From JACDBE01 sp963714055 (GTDB lineage: Bacteria; Actinomycetota; Acidimicrobiia; Spongiisociales; UBA5794), in the NCBI GenBank assembly GCA_963714055.1, contig OY970227.1, positions 248,001-312,000 of the forward strand: DNA of 64,000 nucleotides, in the 5' to 3' direction. This document shows positions 24,860-33,515 of this stretch, one piece after another; within the stretch, counting starts at the first letter, position 1; each line of letters begins with the position of its first letter. The notes below the pieces were generated by a model, which had not been told where the DNA came from, searched no databases, and saw only the letters and a program-made list of their open reading frames with translations. The position numbers were made by a program, and so were the translations under genes.

Positions 24860-26449
24860 TCACCCGAGCAGACGGTGGCGCATGGCGAACACGGCTGCCG
24901 CCGCCCGCGACGAGACCCCGATCTTGGCGTACACGTTCTCGACGTGACGCCCGACGGTCTTCACCGAGATGAACAGCTCCTCGGCAACCTGGCGGTTGGA
25001 CCGGCCCCTGGCGATCAGCCGGAGCACCTCCACCTCGCGCCCGGTGAGCCCCGCCGGGGCACGCTCCGCCTCCGGGGGCGGACGGCTCCCGGCGGCGGCG
25101 AGCACGGCGGCGACGGCGACCGTGTCGAGGTGACCGGCTCCCGCCTCGCCCTCCATTACCCGCGCCGCGTCGTTGTCCGCCAGCGCCGGCCGGTGCGGAC
25201 GATCGGCGGTGAGGGCGGCGAGCACGTCCGCCGCCGCCAGGATCCGCTGACCGGTCGACAGGTCGTCCGACCCGACGGAGCGGTGGTAGCCGGAGCCGTC
25301 GAGGCGCTCGTGGTGGGAAGACGCCGGCCCGATGAGAGCCGCCAGTGGCTCACAGCGCGCCAGGATCCGCTCGGTGTGGTAGGCGTGAAGGCGGACACGC
25401 TCCCACTCGGTGACGGTGAGCCGACCCGGCTTGTCCCATATCCCGTTCTCGACGGCGATCCGACCCAGGTCGTGGACCAGCCCCGCCCGTCTCAGGTCGG
25501 CACCGCCGGTGTCGCCCAGCCCGGCGAGCCGCCCGGCTCCCTCGGCGAGCGCCGCCACCGTACGGGAGTGGCCCCTGATCCATGGTGACTTCAGGTCGAC
25601 GAAGTCGCTGAAGGCTGCGAGGACGTCGTCGAGCTGGTCGATCCTCACCGTCACCACCGGGTGCGGTTCGGCGGCCAGCGCCCGCTCCCACTCGTCGCCG
25701 CCGTCGAGCTCGGCCAGCAAGCCGGGCCCGGTTTGGGCGAACGCGTCGACCACCCTCGGGTCGTACGCCCGGCCACGCCGCTCCCCCATCAACTCGGCGG
25801 GGTCGATACCCGCCAGGAGGGCGAGGTCGATGTCGCGGGCCACCTCGGCGATCCGCACCGCCAGCGGGATGTCGTCGCCGGCGAGACCGTCCGGGGCGCC
25901 CTTGCCGTCCCATCGCTCGTAGGCATGGGCGAGCGCGTCGACGACCGGTCTCCCGAGGCCGGCGCCGGCCGCCAGCATGGCGGCCACCTCGCAGTGGGTC
26001 ACCAGCGAGTCGCCACCGGTCATCTCGGCGGCGAGCCCCCGGACAACGAGCCCGGCCCTCCGCACCACCGGTTGCCCGGCACCGACGTTCCGCACGAACC
26101 GGAACATCGCCTCTCTCGTCGAGCCCATCACCACCGGCGCCATCGCCCTCAACAGGGCCAGGTCGTCGCCACCGTTCAGGGCCGCGGTCTCGGCGGCGTC
26201 GGCGGTGCACCCGACGAACCGGAGCAGGGCGAACTGGTGGACTGTTCGCACCTGGTCCGGTGCGCATCCCATCTCCTCGGCGATGGCGGTGGCCATGGCA
26301 CAGGTCCGCAGGCCGTGGCCGAGTGGCTGCCCGGTGCCCAGGTCGGTGGCGAGCGAGATCGAGGCCAGCAGCTCCACGAGGCGCAGCGGTGCGCGCACCG
26401 CACCACCGCCTGGTGAGACGTCACCTGACACGACGGGACCTGTGTGCAC
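24860..26449 (-). CDS. HD-GYP-type phosphohydrolase fused to a LuxR DNA-binding domain
   Basis: 529 residues. The N-terminal half is a degenerate HD-like domain (GHGLRTCAMATAIAEEMG, LLRFVGCTADA). The second half has an HD-GYP-like core: RGHSRTVAALAEGAGRLAG, GLVHDLGRIAVENGIWDKPG and HHERLDGSGYHR. At the end, LTGREVEVLRLIARGRSNRQ starts a LuxR-type helix-turn-helix. Such proteins could link a phosphodiesterase or a ligand signal directly to transcription. The GTG start at 26449 has no clear ribosome binding site; a GTG at 26398 is an alternative. It is divergent from ispH. Confidence 0.82.
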   Translation of the reverse strand: MHTGPVVSGDVSPGGGAVRAPLRLVELLASISLATDLGTGQPLGHGLRTCAMATAIAEEMGCAPDQVRTVHQFALLRFVGCTADAAETAALNGGDDLALLRAMAPVVMGSTREAMFRFVRNVGAGQPVVRRAGLVVRGLAAEMTGGDSLVTHCEVAAMLAAGAGLGRPVVDALAHAYERWDGKGAPDGLAGDDIPLAVRIAEVARDIDLALLAGIDPAELMGERRGRAYDPRVVDAFAQTGPGLLAELDGGDEWERALAAEPHPVVTVRIDQLDDVLAAFSDFVDLKSPWIRGHSRTVAALAEGAGRLAGLGDTGGADLRRAGLVHDLGRIAVENGIWDKPGRLTVTEWERVRLHAYHTERILARCEPLAALIGPASSHHERLDGSGYHRSVGSDDLSTGQRILAAADVLAALTADRPHRPALADNDAARVMEGEAGAGHLDTVAVAAVLAAAGSRPPPEAERAPAGLTGREVEVLRLIARGRSNRQVAEELFISVKTVGRHVENVYAKIGVSSRAAAAVFAMRHRLLG

Positions 26450-26536
26450 CAGGGCACCCGGGACTCACGATGGTGACCACGGTATCGCCTCCGGTCGAGT
26501 CGCTCGGCGCCCACCGGCCTCGCTTCGGCAGGCTCC

Positions 26537-26542
26537 TAGCAT
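26537..26542 (+). promoter_or_regulatory. -10 element of the leaderless ispH gene
   Basis: TAGCAT, a 7-nt spacer, then ATG at 26550; no ribosome binding site. Confidence 0.5.
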
Positions 26543-26549
26543 TCATCCC

Positions 26550-27596
26550 ATGGTCTCCAAGGTGGTGCTCGCCGAACCACGCGGGTTCTGTGCCGGCGTC
26601 GAGATGGCGATCAAGGCGCTCACCTGGATGGTGCGGATCTTCGAGCCACCGGTGTACTGCTATCACGAGATCGTCCACAACGCCGCCGTGGTCGAGGCGT
26701 TCCGCCGCGTCGGCGTGGTGTTCGTCGACACCATCGACGAGGTCCCGGCGGGGCGACCGATCATGCTGTCTGCCCACGGCTCGGCTCCCGAGGTGGTGGC
26801 GGCCGCCGAGGAGCGTGCCGCGGTGATGGTCGACGCCGTGTGCCCGCTGGTCACCAAGGTCCACCACGAGGTTCGTCGGATGGCGGGTCAAGGGTTCGAC
26901 ATCATCTACGTGGGGCACGAAGGCCACGACGAGGCGATCGGCGCCGTCGCCGAGGCGCCCGAGGCGGTGACGTTGGTGGACCCGAGAGTCGGGCTGGGCG
27001 GGTTCTCCCCCACCGACGAGTCGAAGGTCGCCCTCCTCGCCCAGACCACCCTCGGCCTGTACGAGTGGGAGGGTGTGCTCGGCGACGCCTCCGACCGCTA
27101 CCGGGACCTGTGGACGGCTCGGCGCAGCGACCTCTGCTACGCCACCACCAATCGGCAGGACGCCGTCCAGGCGCTGGCGCAGCGCTGCGACCTGGTGTTG
27201 GTGGTCGGGTCCGAAAACTCCTCCAACACGCAGGCGCTGGTCCGGGTCGCCCGCAACGCCGGGATCGCCGCCCATCGGGTCGACGGCCCGGGCATGGTCG
27301 ACCCGGCATGGCTCGACGGGGCCACCACGGTCGGGGTCACCGCCGGGGCGTCGGCGCCGGACGTCCAGGTGCGGGCGGTGATCGACGCCGTCGCCCCGAG
27401 CGACGGGGTGGACCTGCTCCGCATGACCGAGGAGGACGAGTACTTCCCGCTCCCCCCGTCACTACGCCGTCTCGCGGTCACCCTGCAGGCGTTGGTCGAG
27501 GGCTCGGTCGCCTGCCGCAGCCCGGGACGACCGGGCCCGATCGAACAGGACCGGGAGTGGGGCGCCACGGAGGCACTGGAGCTGCTCGCCGGCTGA
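26550..27596 (+). CDS. ispH: 4-Hydroxy-3-methylbut-2-enyl diphosphate reductase
   Basis: 348 residues. The last enzyme of the MEP isoprenoid pathway, making IPP and DMAPP. The three cluster-binding Cys are in RGFCAGVEMA, DAVCPLVTKVH and SDLCYATTNRQ; substrate-binding His residues are in YHEIVHN and VGHEGHDE. TEEDEYFPLPPSLR is the usual C-terminus, followed by about 40 extra residues. The ATG is 7 nt behind TAGCAT, so the mRNA is predicted leaderless. It converges on cmk. Confidence 0.95.
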   Translation: MVSKVVLAEPRGFCAGVEMAIKALTWMVRIFEPPVYCYHEIVHNAAVVEAFRRVGVVFVDTIDEVPAGRPIMLSAHGSAPEVVAAAEERAAVMVDAVCPLVTKVHHEVRRMAGQGFDIIYVGHEGHDEAIGAVAEAPEAVTLVDPRVGLGGFSPTDESKVALLAQTTLGLYEWEGVLGDASDRYRDLWTARRSDLCYATTNRQDAVQALAQRCDLVLVVGSENSSNTQALVRVARNAGIAAHRVDGPGMVDPAWLDGATTVGVTAGASAPDVQVRAVIDAVAPSDGVDLLRMTEEDEYFPLPPSLRRLAVTLQALVEGSVACRSPGRPGPIEQDREWGATEALELLAG

Positions 27597-27646
27597 GCCG
27601 GGTGTCTCCGGACGGATTGCTGGAGCTACGGCGTGGGCGATCGGCC

Positions 27647-28264
27647 TCAGTCCGGTGGGACGAGGGCAACGACCCGCGCCACCACCTCGTCGATCGACAG
27701 CTCGGAGGTGTCGATCACCACGGCGTCGTCCGCCGGGCGCAGCGGCGACGTCTCCCGCGCCGTGTCGAACCGGTCGCGACGCTCCAGGGCGAGGGGGTCC
27801 TCTTCGTCCGAGCGACGCGCCGCCCGCACCTCGGGGTGAGCGGTGAGGAACACCTTGGTGGCGGCATCGGGAAACACCACCGTGCCTATGTCGCGACCCT
27901 CCACAACGGCATCACCGCCGTGGTCGGCCACCCAGGCACGCTGCAGCTCGACGATGATCCGCCGGACCTCCGGGTGGGCGGAGACCGGGCTCACCGCCGC
28001 CGCCACCTCCGGGGACCGCGTCTCGGCGGTGATGTCGTCGCCGTCGAGCCAGACCTGGCCCGCCTCGAACCGTATCGGCACGCCGGACACCGCCGCCAGC
28101 ACCGCCGCCGCGTCGTATGGGTCGGCTCCCCGACGTAGGGCGGCGACGGTGGCGGCCCGGTAGGTGGCACCGGTGTCGAGGTGGGGCAATCCCAGGACCT
28201 CGGCGGTCCTCGCCGCCACCGTGCTCTTTCCGGCCCCGCCAGGCCCGTCGATGGCTACGACCAC
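27647..28264 (-). CDS. cmk: Cytidylate kinase
   Basis: About 205 residues. VVAIDGPGGAGKSTVAAR is the P-loop, LDTGATYRA the substrate-binding start, and VEGRDIGTVVFPDA the CMP-binding block with DRFDTAR near the lid. It phosphorylates CMP and dCMP. I chose the GTG at 28264 because a GGAGGG box lies just upstream and the product then begins exactly where family members begin. An in-frame GTG at 28297 would overlap aroA by 43 bp and add 11 residues. It follows aroA on the same strand. Confidence 0.9.
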   Translation of the reverse strand: MVVAIDGPGGAGKSTVAARTAEVLGLPHLDTGATYRAATVAALRRGADPYDAAAVLAAVSGVPIRFEAGQVWLDGDDITAETRSPEVAAAVSPVSAHPEVRRIIVELQRAWVADHGGDAVVEGRDIGTVVFPDAATKVFLTAHPEVRAARRSDEEDPLALERRDRFDTARETSPLRPADDAVVIDTSELSIDEVVARVVALVPPD

Positions 28265-29532
28265 AGGCCCTCCATCACGTCGTAGAACCGCGGCCACGAT
28301 ACGCCTGCCGCCTCGGCGCCCTCGATGACCACCGTCCCGTCGACCGCCAGGGCGGCAACGGCAGCAGCCATGGCCAGCCGGTGGTCCCCGCGGGCCTGCA
28401 CCGTCCCGGCGTCGAGCCTGCCGACGCCGACAACGGCGAACCCGTCATTGGTGGGCTCGGCGCCTCCGCCGAGGGCGCGGACGAGGTCGACGGTGCCGGT
28501 GATGCGGTCGCTCTCCTTGGTGCGCAACTCGGCGGCGCCGCCGACCACGGTGACGCCCTCGGCGACGGCGCCGAGCACCCCGACCAGGATCAGCTCGTCC
28601 ATGGCGGCGGCGGCGAGCTCCGGGGGCACGTCGACGGCGAACAGCCCCCGCCCGGTGACGGTGACCGTCCCGACCGGGTCGCCGTGGACGGAACCGGTCA
28701 CCTCGGCGGCGACCTCGGCGCCGAACGCCTCGAGGATCTGGAGGAAGCCGATCCGCCCGGGGTTGAGGGACACCTGCGGCGTGGTCACCGTCGCCCCCGG
28801 TCGGAGCGCCGCCGCCGCCCAGAGGAAGGCGGCGCTCGACGGGTCTCCCGGGATGCGGTACTCGGCGACCGGGACGGGTCCGGGGGCGACGTGAAAGGTG
28901 CCGGGACCGGCGAACGCACCGCGGCCCAGGGCAGCCAGCCAACGCTCGGTGTGGTCGCGGTATCCCTGTGGGCTGCGGATCACGGTCGACCCGACCGCCT
29001 GCAGGGCGGCCAGCTCGACCGCCGACCGGAGCTGGGCGGAGGGGAGGTCGATCAGGACCGATGCTCCGTGGAGCCCGTCGACCGGGCGCACCGTCACCGG
29101 TGCCGTGCCCTGTGGTTCGGTGACGGCGACATCGGCTCCGAGGGCAGCCAGCGGGGCGACCAGCCGGCGCATCGGGCGGCGTCGCAGCGAGGCGTCGCCG
29201 GTGAGCGTCGTGGCGAACGGCCTCCCTGACAGCGCCCCGGCGAGCAGCCGGGTCGTGGTACCGGAGTTGGCGCAGTCGAGCGGTCCTCCCGGATCCGTCC
29301 AGCCGCCGATCCCCGGGCTGTCGATCCAACCGGCGTCGATGGCGACGCCGAGCGCCCGCATCGCCCCGGCCGTGGCCACCACGTCCGTCCCGGGGCCGAG
29401 CCCGGTGACCCGGCTCCTTCCTTCGGCCATCGACCCGAGTATCAACGCCCGGTGCGACAGCGACTTGTCGCCAGGCACCGCCACCGTCGCCGCCATCGGC
29501 TCGGGCGGGTAGGAGACGGCGCGGCCGGTCAT
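28255..29532 (-). CDS. aroA: 3-Phosphoshikimate 1-carboxyvinyltransferase (EPSP synthase)
   Basis: 425 residues. Shikimate pathway enzyme joining PEP to shikimate 3-phosphate. VPGDKSLSHRALILGSMAEG is the N-terminal active-site block; LDCANSGTTTRLLAG and LRRRPMRRLVAPLAALGA follow, and RTKESDRI and DHRLAMA mark the second domain. The ATG overlaps the stop of the pseudouridine synthase gene. The PEP-binding segment reads NSGTTTRLL, with Thr where many enzymes have Ala, and it cannot be assigned to a glyphosate class without comparison. Confidence 0.95.
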   Translation of the reverse strand: MTGRAVSYPPEPMAATVAVPGDKSLSHRALILGSMAEGRSRVTGLGPGTDVVATAGAMRALGVAIDAGWIDSPGIGGWTDPGGPLDCANSGTTTRLLAGALSGRPFATTLTGDASLRRRPMRRLVAPLAALGADVAVTEPQGTAPVTVRPVDGLHGASVLIDLPSAQLRSAVELAALQAVGSTVIRSPQGYRDHTERWLAALGRGAFAGPGTFHVAPGPVPVAEYRIPGDPSSAAFLWAAAALRPGATVTTPQVSLNPGRIGFLQILEAFGAEVAAEVTGSVHGDPVGTVTVTGRGLFAVDVPPELAAAAMDELILVGVLGAVAEGVTVVGGAAELRTKESDRITGTVDLVRALGGGAEPTNDGFAVVGVGRLDAGTVQARGDHRLAMAAAVAALAVDGTVVIEGAEAAGVSWPRFYDVMEGLWS

Positions 29533-30303
29533 GGCGACTGCCCGGGTGGAACTTCCGACGGAGCGCCGTTCGGCGGGTCGCCGTCGGGACGTCCGGCGGC
29601 GGCGTAGAGATCGCGCACCTCGGCCAGGGTCAGCGGACGCACCGTGCCCGGGGCGAGATCCTGGTCGCGCGAACGGCCCGATGGCGGTCCGCACCAGGCG
29701 CGTCACCGGGAACCCGAGGGCGGCGCACATCCGCCGTATCTCGCGCTTGCGGCCGTGGGTCATCACGATCTCGACCAGGCTGCGGTCGGGTCGGGCGTCG
29801 ACCACCCGCGCCGAGGCGGCCACCGCCGCCCCGTCGTCCAGCTCGACCCCCTCGGTCAACCGGCGGGCGAGACGCGGCCCCGCCTCGCCGGCGACCAGCA
29901 CCGAGTAGGTCTTGGGAAACTCGCTGGAGGGATGGGTGACGCGGAAGGTCAGGTCGCCGTCGTTGGTGAGCAGGATCAGCCCCTCGGAGTCGGTGTCGAG
30001 TCGTCCGATCGGGAACACGCGGAGGTCGGTGCCTGCCAGGTCCACCACCGTGGGTCGGCCATGCGGGTCGTGGGCGGTCGACACCACCCCGACCGGCTTG
30101 TACGCCAGCAGGTAGACGAGATCTGGCCTGACCGGGAGCGGTATGCCGTCCACCTCGATGGCCGCGGTTTCCCGGTCGACCCGCTGCCCGACATGAGCGG
30201 TCACGCCGTCGACGGTGACCCGCCCGGCTTCGATCAGCTGCTCGGCGCGCCGCCGGGAGGCCAGCCCGGCATTGGCGATCACCTTGTGGAGCCGTTCGGT
30301 CAC
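29529..30303 (-). CDS. rluB: rRNA pseudouridine synthase, RluB type (one frame break)
   Basis: About 257 residues when repaired. An S4 domain (LHKVIANAGLASRRRAEQLI) precedes the catalytic domain, with FPIGRLDTDSEGLILLTNDG holding the catalytic Asp, and KREIRRMCAALGFPVTRLVR. After IGPF the frame shifts by one extra base at about 29665-29673, and the tail continues as RDQDLAPGTVRPLTLAEVRD with the stop at 29529-29531. It isomerises a uridine of 23S rRNA near the peptidyl-transferase centre. The order scpA-scpB-rluB-(aroA)-cmk-der resembles mycobacteria and Firmicutes. Confidence 0.88.
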
Positions 30304-30878
30304 GCCCCGTTCGACGGGACGTCGGGCCGGAAGGGCCGCTCCAGCGTCTCCATCACCTCGGCGGGCGGCACGTGGTCGGCGATCGGCGGGAGGTCGCCGA
30401 GCCCGTCGATCCCCAGCTTCTCGAGGAACAGCGCCGTGGTTCCGTAGAGCAACGCTGCCCCCGACCCGGCCGCCTTGCCCACCTCGGCAACCAGGCCGCG
30501 CCGCTCCAGGGTCCGCAACGCCTGCTCCGAGTCGACCCCGCGTATCTCGGCGACCTGGCCGCGCGAGACGGGCTGCCGGTAGGCCACCACCGCCAGGGTC
30601 TCCAGGGCGGCGCTCGACAGGCGGGTCGCCTTCTCGGTGGTGGCGAACCGCTCCAGGTACGGGTGAGCATCGGGATGGGTGTAGAGGCGCCATCCGCCGG
30701 CGACCTGGCGGAGCACCACGCCGGCGCCCCTTTGCTGGAGCGAGGCCGCCAACCCCGCCAGCTCCACCTCGACCTCGCTCTTCGCCACTTCGAGCACCTC
30801 GGCGATCTCGCCGGCCGCCAGCGGCTCCTCCGCCACGAACAACATCGCCTCGATGACCGCCCGGGTGTCCACGGTCAC
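30300..30878 (-). CDS. scpB: Segregation and condensation protein B
   Basis: 192 residues. Two winged-helix domains: IEAMLFVAEEPLAAGEIAEV at the N-terminus and LETLAVVAYRQPVSRGQVAEIRGVDS in the second, the signature of ScpB. With ScpA and SMC it forms the bacterial condensin that compacts chromosomes. The GTG overlaps the scpA stop and its own TGA overlaps the rluB start, so the three are coupled. Confidence 0.93.
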   Translation of the reverse strand: MTVDTRAVIEAMLFVAEEPLAAGEIAEVLEVAKSEVEVELAGLAASLQQRGAGVVLRQVAGGWRLYTHPDAHPYLERFATTEKATRLSSAALETLAVVAYRQPVSRGQVAEIRGVDSEQALRTLERRGLVAEVGKAAGSGAALLYGTTALFLEKLGIDGLGDLPPIADHVPPAEVMETLERPFRPDVPSNGA

Positions 30879-31643
30879 CACTCGACCTGGTCGATGTCGA
30901 TCCCCCGCGCATCTGCTTCCGGGTCGTGGCGGAGCCCGATGGCCCCGGCCGGCTGGCGCTGGTCGATCCGCACGATCCCCCAGCGGGCCAGTTCCAGTAC
31001 CGCCAGGAAGTAGGCGATCACTTCGACCGGGCGGGAGCAGTGGGCCACCATCTCCTCGAACCCGGAGACCGTCCCGGCGCGCATCCGCACCCGGACGTCG
31101 TGGATCGCCTCCTCCACCGACGGGAGATCGAACTCGAGGTGGTCGACATCCGGCTCCTCGCCGGCATGGGCGAACACCCGCTCGGCGATGAGGGCGAGGC
31201 CCGGCCGGGGTGATGTCCAGGGTGACGTCCGGTGGAGCGGGCCGGATCCCGTCGTCGAGACCGGCGAGACGAGGCAGGGAGCGGCCGCTGCCCTCCATGC
31301 GGTGGGCGAGGACCGCAGCGACATCCTTGAAGGTCAGGCAGGCGAGCAGGCGGGCCAGCAGGCGGTCCCGCTCCTCCTGCAGCGCAAGCTCCTCGTCGAT
31401 GTCGACGGGCTCTGTCCCCGGGAGCAGATGCCTGGCCTTGAGCTGGATGAGGGTGGCTGCGATGACCAGGAACTCGGAGGTGACCTCGAGGTCGAGGGTG
31501 CGCATCAGCTCGAGGTGCTCGAGGTACTCGGTGACCAGCATGCCCAGGCTGAGCTCGGTGATGTCGACCTGGCGCGAGGTGATGAGCTGCAACAGAAGGT
31601 CGAGAGGGCCCTCGAAGACCCTGGTGCGCACCTCGTAGCTCAT
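30875..31643 (-). CDS. scpA: Segregation and condensation protein A (one frame break)
   Basis: About 255 residues. The N-terminal SMC-binding half has RVFEGPLDLLLQLITSRQVD and EFLVIAATLIQLKARHLLP. The frame shifts at the CCC near 31200-31202 (one extra base), after which LALIAERVFAHAGEE and the C-terminal winged helix (VIAYFLAVLELARWGIVRI) continue. The span is one over a multiple of three. The ATG lies 8 nt behind a TACCAT -10 with no clear ribosome binding site. A palindromic repeat (copy C) sits 50 bp upstream. Confidence 0.9.
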
Positions 31644-31651
31644 CGCTCGCC

Positions 31652-31657
31652 ATGGTA
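31652..31657 (-). promoter_or_regulatory. -10 element of the near-leaderless scpA promoter
   Basis: TACCAT, then GGCGAGCG, then ATG. The same 8-nt spacer and start context occurs before pafB (58270-58277). Confidence 0.45.
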
Positions 31658-31695
31658 TCGGCGCCCCCGGTGCGCCCGGTGGCTTTCACCCTTCG

Positions 31696-31743
31696 AACTT
31701 TGAGCGAGTGGCGCCACCACGTGTGTTCAATCGCTCAAAGTTG
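31696..31743 (-). repeat. Palindromic intergenic repeat, copy C
   Basis: The reverse complement matches copies A and B except for a few bases in the centre, where it has GTGGTGGCGCC instead of CAGATGGCGTC; both outer arms are conserved. It lies between the HD gene and scpA, again between same-strand genes. Confidence 0.8.
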
Positions 31744-31772
31744 GCGGGGGTCGCCGCGGCACCGGCCGGCGG

Positions 31773-32261
31773 TCAGGTGTGGTCGGCGTCCAGAAGCAGC
31801 GCCCAGGCCGCCGGGTCGTGCGGGCCGGGGTCGGGGTCGGGGTGGCGGCGGGCGAAGTCGACGGCCACCGGCGACGCTCCTGCCGCCTGGAGACGCTCGG
31901 CCCCGATCGGCCCGTGGTTGCGATAGGCCCGCATGCCGGCGGTCAACGGCAGGTCGAGGGCAGCGCACACGGTGGCGATGCTCCTGCCGATCGGTCCCAG
32001 CCCGGTCCCCGCCTTGCCGACGTCGTGGAGCAGGGCGGCGGCGATCACCTCGGGATCGACGGAGCGAGTCGCCACCCGCCGCATCACCGTGTAGGCATGC
32101 CGCTGGTCGGCGGGGTCCTGGGCGGTGAACAGGTCGAGCTGCGCCGGTAGGAGTGCGGCGGCGACCTCAGCGGCCTCGTCGACCTCGAGGGGCCGGGCGA
32201 AAGCGACCTGGAAGAACCGCCTGAAGAGGTGGAGGAACCGGCTCAGCGCTTCGACTTGCAC
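31773..32261 (-). CDS. HD-domain protein
   Basis: 162 residues. HAYTVMRRVAT...IAAALLHDVGKAGTGLGPIGR contains the HD dyad (LLHDVGK) of metal-dependent phosphohydrolases, and MRAYRNHGPIGAERL supplies further His. The rest is helical. Proteins of this small type occur widely in Actinobacteria without known substrates. The GTG lies inside the 3' end of the DksA-like gene (19-bp overlap), so they are co-translated. It could hydrolyse a nucleotide, but nothing here identifies which. Confidence 0.75.
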   Translation of the reverse strand: MQVEALSRFLHLFRRFFQVAFARPLEVDEAAEVAAALLPAQLDLFTAQDPADQRHAYTVMRRVATRSVDPEVIAAALLHDVGKAGTGLGPIGRSIATVCAALDLPLTAGMRAYRNHGPIGAERLQAAGASPVAVDFARRHPDPDPGPHDPAAWALLLDADHT

Positions 32262-32581
32262 TCGACGCAGTAGCGCGAGGTCGGTCGGAACTCCATGCGC
32301 TCCGCCCCGATCGGGTTGCCACAGGCGTCGCAGATCCCGTACGTGCCCTCGGCGACCCGCTGCAACGCCTGGTCGACGTCGGACAGCAGGTTGGTGATGT
32401 TGTCCACCAGCCCCAGCACCTCGGTGCGCTCGGCGGTGGCGGCGGCGGCGTCGGCGAAGCCGTCACCGAACTCGAGGTCACCGGTGAGATCACCCTGCTC
32501 ATTGGCCCCCAACTCGCCGAGCTGGCGGATCAACTTCTCCCGCTCCACCTGGAGTACGGCGGCAGCCGCTTCAGTGTCCAC
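32243..32581 (-). CDS. TraR/DksA-family zinc-finger protein
   Basis: 112 residues. A coiled-coil-like helical hairpin (residues about 8-70) is followed by the C4 zinc finger CDACGNPIGAERMEFRPTSR then YCVEC. DksA-type proteins insert the coiled coil into the RNA polymerase secondary channel. This one lacks the usual DXXDXA tip motif in clear form, so a DksA-like role is only inferred. The GTG start has a GAGGGAG box 6-12 nt upstream. Confidence 0.83.
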   Translation of the reverse strand: MDTEAAAAVLQVEREKLIRQLGELGANEQGDLTGDLEFGDGFADAAAATAERTEVLGLVDNITNLLSDVDQALQRVAEGTYGICDACGNPIGAERMEFRPTSRYCVECKSKR

Positions 32582-32615
32582 GAAATCTCCCTCGAACCAG
32601 CCCGACGGCCCAGTC

Positions 32616-33515
32616 TCATCTACCCCTGGGGTGCGAGGTCACGAACACCTCGAGCAGATACTGCGGCGACACCCGGGTGTAGACCTGTGTGGTCGAGATA
32701 CTAGCGTGACCCAGGATCTCCTGGACGCTACGCAGGTCGGCGCCGCCCTCCACCATGTGGGTGGCCGCCGAGTGACGGAGCACGTGGGGCGACAGCCTGG
32801 CCGGGTCGATGCCGGCCTTGGCGCCATGGCGGCGCACCACCAGGAAGACGCCCTGCCGGCTCAACCTACCGCCCCGGGTGTTGAGGAACAGCCACCCCGG
32901 ATCGTTCCTCGGCGACTTGATGTCCATCCGGGCGGGCAGGTACGCCTCGATGGCGGCCACTGCGTGACGGCCCAACGGCACCACCCGCTGCTTCGACCCC
33001 TTGCCGGTGACGAGGGCGGTGCGCGCCTCGAGGTCGAGATCCTCGACCGCCAAAGCCACCGCCTCGCTCACCCGGGCGCCGCTGGCGTACAAGAACTCGA
33101 GCAGGGCCCGGTCGCGCAGCCCGAGCCTGGTCGAAGGCTCCGGCGCCGCCAGCAGCGCCTCGACCTCGTCGACGGCGAGCGCCTTGGGTAGGGACGCGGT
33201 TCGCCCAGGCGGGTCGATGCCCCCGGCGGCGTCCACGACGGCGAGCTCCTCGGCCACCAGGAAGCGGTGGAGGCCGCGGACGGCGGCGATCTTGCGGGCC
33301 ACGGTCGCCGCCGCCCACCCCTGGGTGCCGAGCCACCCCACGAACCGGTCGACCATCGCCGGCGTCACTGCGGTGACTTCGACAGGGCCACCTTCCTCGA
33401 CGACCCGACGGTACTGGGCGAGATCGCGCCGGTACGCCGCCACCGTGTTGCCCGCCAACCCCCGCTCCGAGCGCAGCGCCGCCAGGTACTCCTCGACACC
33501 CCCGGCGAGGTCCAT
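32616..33515 (-). CDS. xerD: Tyrosine recombinase XerD
   Basis: 299 residues, the normal length for Xer. The SAM-like N-terminal domain (YLAALRSERGLAGNTVAAYR) precedes the catalytic domain: R in YASGARVSEAV, K in TGKGSKQRVVP, HVLRHSAATHM (H-x-x-R), GHASISTTQVYTRV (H and the nucleophile Tyr). It resolves chromosome dimers at dif. The ATG overlaps the NUDIX stop. The order pyrG-NUDIX-xerD is as in mycobacteria, so this is the housekeeping Xer and not the missing integrase of the tRNA-Pro element. Confidence 0.93.
   Translation of the reverse strand: MDLAGGVEEYLAALRSERGLAGNTVAAYRRDLAQYRRVVEEGGPVEVTAVTPAMVDRFVGWLGTQGWAAATVARKIAAVRGLHRFLVAEELAVVDAAGGIDPPGRTASLPKALAVDEVEALLAAPEPSTRLGLRDRALLEFLYASGARVSEAVALAVEDLDLEARTALVTGKGSKQRVVPLGRHAVAAIEAYLPARMDIKSPRNDPGWLFLNTRGGRLSRQGVFLVVRRHGAKAGIDPARLSPHVLRHSAATHMVEGGADLRSVQEILGHASISTTQVYTRVSPQYLLEVFVTSHPRGR

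Noticed and set aside
32616..33515. XerD as the integrase of the tRNA-Pro element
   Set aside because: It has the length and the neighbours (NUDIX, pyrG) of the chromosomal dimer resolvase and is 13 kb from the element.
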